The position numbers and the translations under genes are program-made. A stretch of 34,323 bases of DNA from Bryobacterales bacterium (GTDB taxonomy: Bacteria > Acidobacteriota > Terriglobia > Bryobacterales > Bryobacteraceae), in assembly GCA_003135055.1 (NCBI GenBank), contig PLDF01000435.1, forward strand, positions 1-34,323. Direction: 5' to 3'. Each line of letters opens with the position of its first letter. The first letter of the stretch is position 1. This document shows positions 1 to 7,182 of this stretch, piece after piece. A model generated the notes under the pieces. The model saw only the letters and a list, made by a program, of their open reading frames with translations, ran no database searches and was not told where the DNA came from.

Positions 1-235
1 ATTGTGAACGCTGCACGCATGAGTGCGTGCGCCACGATCTGTTCTCCTACAGCCGGGTCTTGAGCGCGCTGGCGCGACTGCGGGTGTCATGCATGAACCA
101 GTCCGAAGCGCGTTCACACGATTGTGAACGCTGCACGCATGGGCCCAGAAGGCGCCCCGTGCGCCACGGTCTGCTCTACACTGGCCAGGTCTTGAGCGCG
201 CTGGCGCGGCTGGGGGTGCATGCATGAACCCGTCG
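1..235 (+). repeat. imperfect tandem duplication of about 120 bp
   Basis: Copy 1 starts at 1 and copy 2 at 121. The first 21 bases are identical, and long stretches around 'cttgagcgcgctggcgcg' and 'gcatgaacc' are near-identical. Copy 2 has a GC-rich replacement at 141-160, and lacks one T just before the msbA-like start codon. The duplication therefore includes a copy of the gene boundary: copy 1 also carries 'catgcatgaacc', but its ATG is in frame with the upstream gene. Confidence 0.85.
3..227 (+). CDS. 3' end of an unrecognised gene, partial, with in-frame duplicated tail
   Basis: The frame is open from the window edge to a TGA at 225-227 that overlaps the ATG of the next gene (ATGA). This is the usual arrangement for the last codons of an upstream operon member, so I read it as the C-terminus of a truncated gene and not as an independent ORF. 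The peptide is internally repetitive. A segment beginning CERCTH and running to VLSALARL occurs twice, 40 codons apart, because a block of about 120 bp is tandemly duplicated. The second copy differs by a short GC-rich insertion encoding GPRRRP. I cannot name the product. Upstream of an MsbA-like exporter one would expect a lipid A or glycan gene, but nothing in these 74 codons proves that. The high Arg and Cys content is also compatible with a non-coding frame. Confidence 0.35.
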   Translation, partial: CERCTHECVRHDLFSYSRVLSALARLRVSCMNQSEARSHDCERCTHGPRRRPVRHGLLYTGQVLSALARLGVHA

Positions 236-2050
236 CTGCGCCTGCTCTCATACGCGCGCCGGTATTGGCCGCATCTTGCGGGGTCGGTTGTCCTGATGGC
301 GATAGCCGGCGCCGCGCAGGGCATCATGGCGCTGCTGATCAAGCCGATCTTCGATCGCGTGCTCGATCCCAAGCTGCACACAGGCTTGACCCCTCTGCTG
401 GCCCATCCCATTCTTCACCGGCAGTTGTACCTGGAGCAGATTGTCCCGTTGCAGGGCCGCACCGTGTGGACGTTGGTGAGCATCGCGCTCCTCTCCGTGT
501 TTCTCATCAAAGGGCTTTGCGATTACCTGGGCAATTTTCTGATCAGCTACGCCGGTTTTTCGTCGGTGATGGATTTGCGCAACGCCGTGTTCGACAAAGT
601 CTTGAAGCAGGGCGCGGAGTTTTTCGAATCGCGCTCCATCGGCCAGCTTATGTCGTCCATCATGAACGACGTCGATAAGGTACAGGTGGCCACCTCGCAG
701 ATTCTAGCGGATTTTCTGCGGCAGCTCTTCAGCGCGGTCGCGCTGATCATCGTGGTGGTGAGCGCCGATGCGAAACTGGCGCTAGTGAGCCTTACCGTGC
801 TGCCGTTCGTGATCTTGCCGACGCGCTTGATCGGCCGGCGGATCCGTAAGACCAGCCGCGGCACGCAAGACAGACAAGCGGACCTGAATCAGATCTTGCA
901 GGAGACGCTCAGCGGACACGCCGTGGTGCGGGCTTTCGGCGCCGAAGGGTACGAATCGCGGCGCTTCCGCGACGCGGCGCGCAGGCTTTTGAAGACCAAC
1001 GTGCGCTACGTGCTGCAACAGGCTATTTCGTCGCCGGTCATCGAAATGTTTGGCGCAATTACTATCGTCGCGCTGCTCACTTACGCACACACCCAGATCA
1101 AGGCCAACACTCTGACGGCGGGCGATTTCACCAGTTTCGTGATTGCCCTGTTGATGCTCTACGAGCCGGTAAAGCGCCTGGTGGGCATCCACAACATATT
1201 TGAGCAGGCGTTGGGCGCCTCGCAGAAGGTTTTTGAGCATCTGGACCATACCGAAGAGATTGCCGAGAAGCCGAGCGCGCCCAAACTCACGGGCTTCCGG
1301 CGGAGCATCGTTTTCGAAAACATTTCATTCCACTATCCGGGCGCCCCCAACGGTTTCCACATCGGCGGGCTTCACCTCGAAGTGAAAGCCGGCGAGGTAG
1401 TCGCGCTGGCCGGCCCCAGCGGCGGCGGCAAAACCACTCTCGCTAACCTGGTCCCGCGCTTTTACGACGTGACCGGCGGCGCGATCGAGGTGGACGGACG
1501 CGATGTGCGCGATATCGGCATAGCGTCGTTGCGCGCGCAGATCGGAATCGTGGCGCAAGACACGTTTCTGTTCAACGATACGGTGGCGAATAACGTCGCT
1601 TACGGGCGCCCGGGCACTCCGATGGCGGATATCCGCCGTGCGGGCGAGACGGCGCTGGCCGACGAGTTCATCATGCGGATGCCCCATGGATACGCCACTA
1701 TCGTGGGCGACCGGGGACTTAAGCTCAGCGGCGGCCAGCGGCAGCGCATCGCGATTGCGCGCGCGCTGCTGAAGAACGCGCCGATTCTGATTCTGGACGA
1801 AGCCACTTCGCATCTGGATACCGAATCGGAAATGCTGGTGCAAAAGGCGCTGGCGAATCTGATGGCCGACCGGACCGTAATCGTGATCGCCCACCGGCTT
1901 TCCACCATCCGGCGCGCCGACAAGATTGTGGTTCTGGAAAAGGGAAGCATCCGGGAGAGCGGCACGCACGACCAGCTTATGCATCAAGATGGAATCTACC
2001 GGCGGCTGCACGAATTGCAGTTCGTGACCGCGGGACTGGCGGCCGAGTAA
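224..2050 (+). CDS. msbA: MsbA-like ABC transporter, fused membrane and ATPase domains
   Basis: 608 residues, the usual length for a type IV ABC half-exporter of the lipid A flippase/multidrug class. The N-terminal half holds a six-helix transmembrane domain (about residues 15-325) with hydrophobic segments near 20-40, 80-110 and 165-195. The C-terminal half is the nucleotide-binding domain: Walker A GPSGGGKTT near 397-405, Q-loop within VAQDTFLF, signature LSGGQ near 500, Walker B ILILDEATSHLD near 522 and the switch histidine in IAHRLS near 555. It presumably works as a homodimer in the inner membrane, flipping a lipid-linked substrate. The msbA name is by overall resemblance, and a general multidrug or lipid exporter fits equally well. 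The ATG overlaps the stop of the upstream frame (ATGA), and the stop TAA overlaps the ATG of a repeat-encoded mini-ORF (TAATG), so translation is probably coupled on both sides. Confidence 0.9.
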   Translation: MNPSLRLLSYARRYWPHLAGSVVLMAIAGAAQGIMALLIKPIFDRVLDPKLHTGLTPLLAHPILHRQLYLEQIVPLQGRTVWTLVSIALLSVFLIKGLCDYLGNFLISYAGFSSVMDLRNAVFDKVLKQGAEFFESRSIGQLMSSIMNDVDKVQVATSQILADFLRQLFSAVALIIVVVSADAKLALVSLTVLPFVILPTRLIGRRIRKTSRGTQDRQADLNQILQETLSGHAVVRAFGAEGYESRRFRDAARRLLKTNVRYVLQQAISSPVIEMFGAITIVALLTYAHTQIKANTLTAGDFTSFVIALLMLYEPVKRLVGIHNIFEQALGASQKVFEHLDHTEEIAEKPSAPKLTGFRRSIVFENISFHYPGAPNGFHIGGLHLEVKAGEVVALAGPSGGGKTTLANLVPRFYDVTGGAIEVDGRDVRDIGIASLRAQIGIVAQDTFLFNDTVANNVAYGRPGTPMADIRRAGETALADEFIMRMPHGYATIVGDRGLKLSGGQRQRIAIARALLKNAPILILDEATSHLDTESEMLVQKALANLMADRTVIVIAHRLSTIRRADKIVVLEKGSIRESGTHDQLMHQDGIYRRLHELQFVTAGLAAE

Positions 2051-2139
2051 TGATCAAGGGTGGAGTAGTGATCAAGGGTGGAGTAGTGATCAAGGGTGGA
2101 GTAGTGATCAAGGGCGGTGTAGTGATCGGCGAGGGACCA
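2050..2139 (+). repeat. 18-bp tandem repeat, four good copies plus one degenerate
   Basis: Units of gtgatcaagggtggagta start at 2050, 2068, 2086 and 2104. The first begins with atg in place of gtg. The fourth has two changes near its end, and a fifth, degenerate unit covers 2122-2139. The period of 18 keeps the reading frame, and the whole array lies between two genes that otherwise would nearly abut. Confidence 0.95.
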
Positions 2140-2157
2140 ACGGTGGTGGACCAATGA
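2050..2157 (+). CDS. 35-aa hexapeptide-repeat mini-ORF (VIKGGV repeats)
   Basis: An open frame of 36 codons fills the gap between the ABC exporter and yicC. Its ATG (2050-2052) overlaps the exporter stop TAA, and its TGA (2155-2157) overlaps the yicC ATG, so both junctions have the geometry of translational coupling. The product is four repeats of (M/V)IKGGV, then VIGEGP and a tail TVVDQ. The codons are an 18-bp tandem repeat. A hexapeptide period with a branched aliphatic residue at each turn resembles one strand series of a left-handed beta helix, but 35 residues is too short for a known hexapeptide transferase. It may be a fortuitous frame in a repeat, a ribosome-bridging device between msbA and yicC, or a real micropeptide. 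I do not recognise a homologue. Confidence 0.35.
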   Translation: MIKGGVVIKGGVVIKGGVVIKGGVVIGEGPTVVDQ

Positions 2158-3056
2158 GGGTACGCAGCATGACGGGTTTCGCGCGGGTGCGGCGGACCGT
2201 GGAACAGGGCGAGCTGACGCTGAGTCTGAAGAGCGTCAACCACCGCGGGCTGGACCTGCATTTCCACATGCCGCCGGAGATGGATTCGCTGGAAGCCGCG
2301 ATTCGCGGCGTCCTTAAAACCGGCGTGGTGCGCGGCCACCTGCAGATTCACCTCTCGTTTGCGCGCACCGCGGTAGCCGGCGAAGCGCCGCTGAACCGCG
2401 CTCTGCTGGACGCATACATGCGCGCATTCCGCGAAGCGGCCGAGACCTATCAAGTGAGCGGGCAGCCGGATTTGAACGCGGCGCTGCGGATTCCGGGGAT
2501 GCTGAGCGCTTCCACTGCCGGAGCCGGCGGAGAGTTGCCGGAAGAAGTGAGCCAGGCGGTACTCGAGCTGACCGCGGAAGCCGTGCAGGCGTTGAACGCG
2601 TTCCGCGAACGCGAAGGCGACGCAACCATGCGAGAGTTGCGCCAGCGCTGCGAGAATATACGGGGCCTGGTGGAGCGCATCGAGCAGATCCGCGAGGGCG
2701 CCATTCCGGCGTTCCAGAAGCGGCTGCGCGACAAGCTGACCGATCTGCTGCACGGCGCCGGCATCGATCCGCAGCGCCTGGCGCAGGAAGCCGCGCTGCT
2801 GGCCGACCGCAGCGACATCGACGAAGAGCTGGTGCGGCTGCAAACCCATGCCACGCAGTTGGAGGCGATTTTAAAATCCGGCGGCGAAGTTGGAAAACGC
2901 CTCGATTTTCTGCTACAAGAGATGAACCGCGAGTCGAACACGATTCTGTCGAAGACCGGAGGCCTGGGAGATATCGGCCTGACTATCACGGAGCTGGCGC
3001 TGGCGGCGAAGTCGGAGATCGATAAGATCCGCGAGCAGAGTTTGAACTTGGAGTGA
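2154..3056 (+). CDS. yicC: YicC/YloC family endoribonuclease
   Basis: 300 residues, a typical length for the YicC family (stress-linked endoribonucleases that act on RNA in the cytoplasm). Two family hallmarks are visible. The N-terminus reads VRSMTGFAR, and the C-terminal segment runs from GKRLDFLLQEMNRE to NTILSK near residues 244-264. The central part is rich in Glu, Arg and Ala and is probably helical coiled coil. The ATG overlaps the TGA of the preceding mini-ORF. Downstream lie gmk and rpoZ, the classic conserved neighbourhood of yicC, which supports a role close to RNA metabolism and the stringent response. Nothing appears truncated. Confidence 0.93.
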   Translation: MRVRSMTGFARVRRTVEQGELTLSLKSVNHRGLDLHFHMPPEMDSLEAAIRGVLKTGVVRGHLQIHLSFARTAVAGEAPLNRALLDAYMRAFREAAETYQVSGQPDLNAALRIPGMLSASTAGAGGELPEEVSQAVLELTAEAVQALNAFREREGDATMRELRQRCENIRGLVERIEQIREGAIPAFQKRLRDKLTDLLHGAGIDPQRLAQEAALLADRSDIDEELVRLQTHATQLEAILKSGGEVGKRLDFLLQEMNRESNTILSKTGGLGDIGLTITELALAAKSEIDKIREQSLNLE

Positions 3057-3091
3057 GGGGAGTAGATCGTGGGGAAGATTTTTCGACATCT

Positions 3092-3167
3092 GTGGGACGG
3101 GCCTCCTGGCCGGTCCACGCGCCAGAGGCGCGCTCCGCGGGCTGACCGGCCAGGAGGCCGGTCCCAC
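3092..3167. repeat. long perfect-looking hairpin between yicC and gmk
   Basis: Arms of 24 bases (3092-3115 and 3144-3167) match at 23 of 24 positions around a 28-base loop. There is no T-run after the right arm, so it is not a canonical terminator. The right arm ends five bases before the gmk ATG, so in mRNA it would cover the gmk initiation region, including the GGAGG within the arm. The structure resembles REP-like intergenic palindromes. Copy number elsewhere in the genome is unknown to me. Confidence 0.8.
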
Positions 3168-3172
3168 TAACA

Positions 3173-3781
3173 ATGTCCACTGTGTTCATCGTTTCCGCGC
3201 CGTCGGGTTCGGGTAAATCGACGCTTGTATCGCGGCTGCTCGCCGAGACGCCGGATCTGATGTTTTCCGTCTCTTATACCACCCGCAAGCCTCGGGGGTC
3301 GGAAACCGACGGCCAGAACTACCGCTTCGTCTCCCGCGAAGACTTCGAAGCGATGATCGCGCGCGACGAGTTTCTCGAATGGGCTCAGGTGTTTGGGAAC
3401 TATTACGGCACCCACCGGGGAATCCTGGAAGAGGCGCTGGCGCAGGGGAAAGACTTAGTCCTCGACATTGACGTGCAAGGTGCGAGACAATTGAAACTAG
3501 CGGTTCCCGAGGCCGTTACGGTTTTCATCCTGCCCCCCTCCAAGCAGATCCTGGAACAGAGGTTACGTGCGCGCGGGGAAGATCGGGATGAGGTGATTGA
3601 GCGGCGGCTGAAGGAAGCGGCCGAAGAGATCCGGAATTATGGCGCGTACGATTATGTTTTGATCAATCGCGACCGGGAGGAATCGGCTGCGGTTTTGAGC
3701 GCTATCGTGTGCGCCGAGCGGGCGAGACGGACCAGAATTGAGGGCGATATCAAGCCGATTCTGGAGACATTTCAAGTTTGA
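3173..3781 (+). CDS. gmk: guanylate kinase
   Basis: 202 residues, the normal length. It phosphorylates GMP to GDP with ATP in the cytoplasm, feeding GTP and dGTP synthesis. The P-loop SAPSGSGKST sits at residues 8-17. The GMP-binding signature SYTTRKPRGSETDGQNYRF is at 34-52, followed by the lid and a typical C-terminal helix with NRD (ILINRDREES). The start is the ATG just behind a long hairpin. No strong free Shine-Dalgarno sequence lies between hairpin and ATG, so expression may depend on the hairpin state or on coupling. It is followed closely by rpoZ, a pairing found across many bacteria. Confidence 0.97.
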   Translation: MSTVFIVSAPSGSGKSTLVSRLLAETPDLMFSVSYTTRKPRGSETDGQNYRFVSREDFEAMIARDEFLEWAQVFGNYYGTHRGILEEALAQGKDLVLDIDVQGARQLKLAVPEAVTVFILPPSKQILEQRLRARGEDRDEVIERRLKEAAEEIRNYGAYDYVLINRDREESAAVLSAIVCAERARRTRIEGDIKPILETFQV

Positions 3782-3794
3782 CGAGGTTTTAAAA

Positions 3795-4046
3795 ATGGCT
3801 GAGACGCACCCACGCAATAACGCGCATTGCACCATCCCCGACGATCCCGATCAGAGCACTTACCGCTTCATTATCGTAGCGGCCAAGCGCGCCCGGCAGT
3901 TGCAGGGCGGTGCGCGCCCGGTGCTGCCGACGGCATCGAAGAAGCCCACCGTAATCTCCATGGAAGAGGTGCGGCGCGGCCTTGTGAAGTACGTTTTGAC
4001 CGGCCCGGCTCCGGAGCCGCCCGCGCCGGAAGAACCCATACTCTAG
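3795..4046 (+). CDS. rpoZ: RNA polymerase omega subunit
   Basis: 83 residues from the ATG at 3795, preceded by a GAGG about eight bases upstream. A longer in-frame start at 3738 would run through the end of gmk and is unlikely. Omega assists assembly of the beta' subunit and binds ppGpp at its interface in many bacteria. The conserved core is visible in YRFIIVAAKRARQLQ (residues about 23-37) and in the segment PTVISMEEVRRGLVKYV. The C-terminus is a Pro/Glu-rich tail (PAPEPPAPEEP). Its position directly after gmk is the standard one. The call rests on motif and synteny together, since omega is short and divergent. Confidence 0.88.
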   Translation: MAETHPRNNAHCTIPDDPDQSTYRFIIVAAKRARQLQGGARPVLPTASKKPTVISMEEVRRGLVKYVLTGPAPEPPAPEEPIL

Positions 4047-4106
4047 ATGTACCGTTTCCGGATGCCGGATGCCGCCGCGCGCGGCTCCGGCCCGAGCCAC
4101 GACCGT

Positions 4107-4127
4107 TCCGATCGGAGCCACGACCGT
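4107..4127. repeat. dispersed 21-bp element, copy A
   Basis: The 21 bases here are the exact reverse complement of 9461-9481. A partial duplication of 'gagccacgaccgt' begins just upstream, at 4094. The segment 4047-4198 between rpoZ and coaBC holds this element and a short inverted repeat (4141-4147 with 4162-4168), and no gene. Confidence 0.8.
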
Positions 4128-4198
4128 GATTGGAGTGGTCGTCTCGTGCTCTTCTCGAAATACGAGACCGTATTCATGAAACGGAGTACTAAGCTCGC

Positions 4199-5422
4199 AT
4201 GAAGATCCTGCTGGGCGTGGGCGGCGGCATCGCGGCCTACAAGGCCGCCGAGTTGGCGCGCCTTCTGATGCAGCAAGGTCATGAAGTACAGGTCATCATG
4301 ACGCGTGCGGCCGAGGAGTTCGTGCGGCCTCTGACCTTCGCCGCGCTCACCGGCCGCAAGGCTCTCACCGATCTGTTCGCCATTGAGAGCGCCATCGAGC
4401 ATATCTCGGTGGCGCAGGATCACGATCTGCTCGTGATCGCGCCCGCCACGGCCGATCTGATGGCCAAGCTGGCGCACGGCCTCGCGGACGACTTCCTCAC
4501 CACGTTGTATCTGGCCTTCACCGGACCGGTGGCGATTGCGCCGGCGATGAATGTGAACATGTGGCAACACGCCGCCACCCAGGCCAACCTCGAAACATTG
4601 CGCCGCCGCGGGCATCGCATCGTGGAACCGGATAGCGGCTATCTGGCTTGCGGCATGACCGGGCCGGGCCGCCTGGCAGCGCCGGAGGAAATCGCGGAAG
4701 CCATCGCCTCTGAGACGCGCAAGCGGCGCGACTTGGAGGATGAAACCATTCTCATCACAGCGGGACCCACGCAGGAGCCCATCGACCCGGTGCGATTCCT
4801 TTCCAACCGTTCCAGCGGCAAGATGGGCTACGCGCTGGCGGAAGCCGCCGCCGCCCGCGGAGCTCGCGTGGTGCTGATTTCGGGGCCGGTGAATTTGGCG
4901 CCGCCGCGCGGAGTGGAAACCGTTCCGGTGCGGACGGCGATCGAGATGCGCGACAAAGTGTTCGAGCGGCTGGCGCCGGCCACCATCGTGGTGAAGGCGG
5001 CCGCGGTGGCCGATTTCCATGTGGCCAACGCGCCCGGGCAGAAGATCAAGAAGACCGCCGCGCGCATTTCTCTCGAGCTCGACCCGACGCCCGATATTCT
5101 GGCGGAGCTGGGACGCAAAAAGGGCGACCGCCTGCTGATCGGCTTCGCCGCCGAGACGCAAAACCTGCAGCAGGAAGCGCGCCGCAAACTCGAATCGAAG
5201 AACTGCGACATGGTGGTGGGGAACCTGGTGGGCGGGGCCGATTCGGGATTTGAGTCCGACTATAACCAAGTGACGCTGGCGCTTTCCAGCGGCGAAAACA
5301 TTCCCCTGCCACTCGCCGGCAAGCGCGAAGTGGCCGACCGCATTTTCGACGAGGCGCTGAAGCTGCGCCTGGCCTTGCATGGGCAACAAATCACGCTGCT
5401 CACCGATGGGCTGAAATCGTAA
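4199..5422 (+). CDS. coaBC: bifunctional phosphopantothenoylcysteine decarboxylase / phosphopantothenate-cysteine ligase
   Basis: 407 residues, a full-length CoaBC (Dfp). The ligase half couples 4'-phosphopantothenate to cysteine with CTP, and the flavin-dependent half decarboxylates the product on the way to coenzyme A. The CoaC domain (about 1-180) shows GVGGGIAAYKAAEL at 6-19, the catalytic His68 in IEHIS, the PAMNVNMW motif at 115-122 and the active-site Cys151 in LACGMTGPGRLA. The CoaB domain begins near 183 with ITAGPTQEPID and continues with NRSSGKMG near 203-210 and AAAVADF near 270. The stop lies exactly where an IS1595-type transposase remnant begins, so the last few residues may have been altered by that insertion. 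The gene follows rpoZ, as in many bacteria. Confidence 0.96.
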   Translation: MKILLGVGGGIAAYKAAELARLLMQQGHEVQVIMTRAAEEFVRPLTFAALTGRKALTDLFAIESAIEHISVAQDHDLLVIAPATADLMAKLAHGLADDFLTTLYLAFTGPVAIAPAMNVNMWQHAATQANLETLRRRGHRIVEPDSGYLACGMTGPGRLAAPEEIAEAIASETRKRRDLEDETILITAGPTQEPIDPVRFLSNRSSGKMGYALAEAAAARGARVVLISGPVNLAPPRGVETVPVRTAIEMRDKVFERLAPATIVVKAAAVADFHVANAPGQKIKKTAARISLELDPTPDILAELGRKKGDRLLIGFAAETQNLQQEARRKLESKNCDMVVGNLVGGADSGFESDYNQVTLALSSGENIPLPLAGKREVADRIFDEALKLRLALHGQQITLLTDGLKS

Positions 5423-5649
5423 CGGCATTGAGAACCTCTGGTCGCTCGTTAAGCGCGGGTTGAGCGGAACATACATCAGAGCCATTCCATTTGTTCCGCT
5501 ACCTTGACGAGCAGGCATTTCGCTACAATAATCGCAAGAAGACCGACGGCGACCGCTTCGATATCGTAGTGCGCCAGATTGTGGGCGAGCGGCTCACATG
5601 GGACCGCCTGACCGGGAAGGACGATGAATTATTACAGGCACATCCTTGA
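5421..5649 (+). pseudogene. C-terminal remnant of an IS1595-type (ISXO2-like) transposase, frameshifted
   Basis: Reading + from 5421 gives NGIENLWSLVKRGLSGTY and then AIPF. After a one-base frame change near 5490 it continues FRYLDEQAFRYNNRKKTDG up to GERLTWDRLTGKDD, with a stop at 5647-5649. The order (WSLVKRGLxGTY, then YLDEqaFRYNNRKxTDGdRF) is the C-terminal pattern of ISXO2-like DDE transposases. The DDE catalytic aspartates upstream are absent, so this is a dead fragment about 70 codons long. It starts on the stop codon of coaBC and directly precedes an AT-richer gene island, which suggests that the island came in with, or next to, an insertion sequence. No inverted repeats were identified. 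Confidence 0.75.
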
Positions 5650-5707
5650 TGAAGCGGCAGGGACGCGGGAAGAGGGCGTCGGCGAAAACATGGGGTGGAG
5701 GACCTAG

Positions 5708-5884
5708 ATGAAGACTCCAAGGCAACGTTTGATCAATAAGGGCAATCGGCACAAACCACTCCCGCCGATTACGCTCCGCGAGATAATAGAATTGCTATAT
5801 TCTACGCCAGAGCGGTCTACCGAAGAATCACCAAAAGAGCCTGCTGTGGTTCCGAATGAAAGCGATTCGCCAAGTGGGCACTAG
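5708..5884 (+). CDS. 58-aa hypothetical protein, first gene of ATPase/PIN module
   Basis: A short frame from ATG 5708 to TAG 5882-5884, with the next gene starting at the very next base. A strong Shine-Dalgarno GGAGG (5697-5701) sits six bases before the ATG, which is the main reason to believe it. The peptide begins MKTPRQRLINKGNRHKPLPP, followed by a probable short helix (ITLREIIELLYS), then a Ser/Glu/Pro-rich acidic tail. The N-terminus is basic and the C-terminus acidic. I recognise no family. Directly abutting an ATPase and a nuclease-like gene, it could be an antitoxin, an inhibitor or a small structural partner. That is inference from position. Confidence 0.6.
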   Translation: MKTPRQRLINKGNRHKPLPPITLREIIELLYSTPERSTEESPKEPAVVPNESDSPSGH

Positions 5885-7177
5885 ATGACGCGCTATCTAT
5901 TTGTTGATAACTTTCGTGGCTTCACTCATGTCTGCGTCCCAATTGTAGATGTGAATTTTTGTGTTGGGGAAAATAGCTCCGGTAAGACTTCATTCTTGGG
6001 GTTGCTGAAGCTTCTCTCTACGCAGGAATTTATTTGGACACAGAAATTCAGCTACGAGGATGTTAACTTTGGGCATTTCCATGATATGGTTAGTGCCCAC
6101 TCAAGTGATCGTAGCTACTTTAGTTTTGGAACTATCGAAGACCATCCAGCGGGAAGGCAGCACGGAGCCTTAGCAATGCTGTACACCTTCAAAGAACATG
6201 AAGGATTAGCGCGGCTTTCACAATTTACGACAATTGCCGGCAAGCATCAGATATTTCTAAGATTTGAGGGAAAGAACGCTTATTTCAAAGCTAAGAACCT
6301 TACCAGGGGGACAACCGCAGAAGACCTCAAGGATATATTCCCGGAGTGGATCGCCGAGCGAGCTTCAGATAAATCCGATTATAGACAGCTGGCCGATTCA
6401 CCGCACTATCGCGCTTCGGATATTTATCATCTGTACTTTCCGTTAATGGCAGCCATCGAACAGTCCCAAACAGGTCACGGCCCCAGCGGCTTGGAGTACG
6501 CAAGGCAGGAATTGATATGGATAGCTCCAATACGGACCAAGCCACAAAGAACCTATGACGACCTATCGCACAGCGATTTTTCGGCAGAGGGAGGTCACAC
6601 CCCATATCTGATCCGCCGGGTATTGCATTCAGAGACGGAAGCAAAGGAGTTTGAGGTATTTATCCAGCGCGTTGGAAAAGCCAGTGGCTTGTTCGAGTCA
6701 ATTCAAATACGTAATTACGGAGAGAGCGTGGCTGCGCCTTTTGAGGTAGACGCGGTATTAGACGGGAAGCCACTTAATTTGCTCACCGTCGGCTATGGGG
6801 TGTCGCAATCGCTGCCAGTTTTTGTCGAGATAATTACTCGACCAAAGGGAAGCTGGTTTGCAATCCAACAGCCAGAGGTTCATCTACATCCTCGTGCCCA
6901 GGCGGCTTTAGGTGACGCGTTTTTTGAAATGGCGGTAGCCGATCAAAAGCGCTTTTTGATCGAGACCCATAGCGATTTCACAATAGACCGCTTCAGAATG
7001 AACTACAGAAAAAGAGTCAAGAAGCCTAATAGTCAAGTGTTGTTCTTTGAACGGAAGAATAAACTGAATACAGTAACTCCTCTAGTAATTTCCACAAAGG
7101 GAGACCTACCATTGGAGCAGCCAGACGGCTATCGTAGGTTCTTTGTAAAGGAAGAAATGCGGTTGCTGGGGCTATAA
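5885..7177 (+). CDS. AAA/OLD-like ATPase (SMC/ABC-type P-loop), putative defence component
   Basis: 430 residues with the layout of the AAA_15/AAA_21 (OLD-like) ATPases. The N-terminus has the typical strand pattern (LFVDNFRGF) and Walker A GENSSGKTS at 28-36. A long helical insert occupies the middle. The C-terminal half has the ABC-type Walker B/D-loop region IQQPEVHLHPRAQ at 327-339, with Glu331 as likely catalytic base, and ETHSDFTIDR at 360-369, whose His is the usual switch residue. No TOPRIM domain follows, unlike full OLD or GajA proteins, so a nuclease must act in trans. The next gene, five bases downstream, encodes a PIN-like protein. Base composition is visibly AT-richer than in the flanks, which suggests horizontal transfer. 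ATPase-plus-nuclease pairs are the logic of Septu, PARIS and Gabija, but this pairing is none of those as I know them. Confidence 0.85.
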   Translation: MTRYLFVDNFRGFTHVCVPIVDVNFCVGENSSGKTSFLGLLKLLSTQEFIWTQKFSYEDVNFGHFHDMVSAHSSDRSYFSFGTIEDHPAGRQHGALAMLYTFKEHEGLARLSQFTTIAGKHQIFLRFEGKNAYFKAKNLTRGTTAEDLKDIFPEWIAERASDKSDYRQLADSPHYRASDIYHLYFPLMAAIEQSQTGHGPSGLEYARQELIWIAPIRTKPQRTYDDLSHSDFSAEGGHTPYLIRRVLHSETEAKEFEVFIQRVGKASGLFESIQIRNYGESVAAPFEVDAVLDGKPLNLLTVGYGVSQSLPVFVEIITRPKGSWFAIQQPEVHLHPRAQAALGDAFFEMAVADQKRFLIETHSDFTIDRFRMNYRKRVKKPNSQVLFFERKNKLNTVTPLVISTKGDLPLEQPDGYRRFFVKEEMRLLGL

Positions 7178-7182
7178 AACTA

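Noticed and set aside
1325..2011. 228-codon minus-strand frame inside the ABC exporter
   Set aside because: Antisense shadow of the ATPase domain with no recognisable motif.
4043..5518. 491-codon minus-strand open frame opposite coaBC
   Set aside because: It is antisense to a gene with full catalytic motifs, and its composition (His/Arg/Gln-rich) is that of a high-GC shadow frame.
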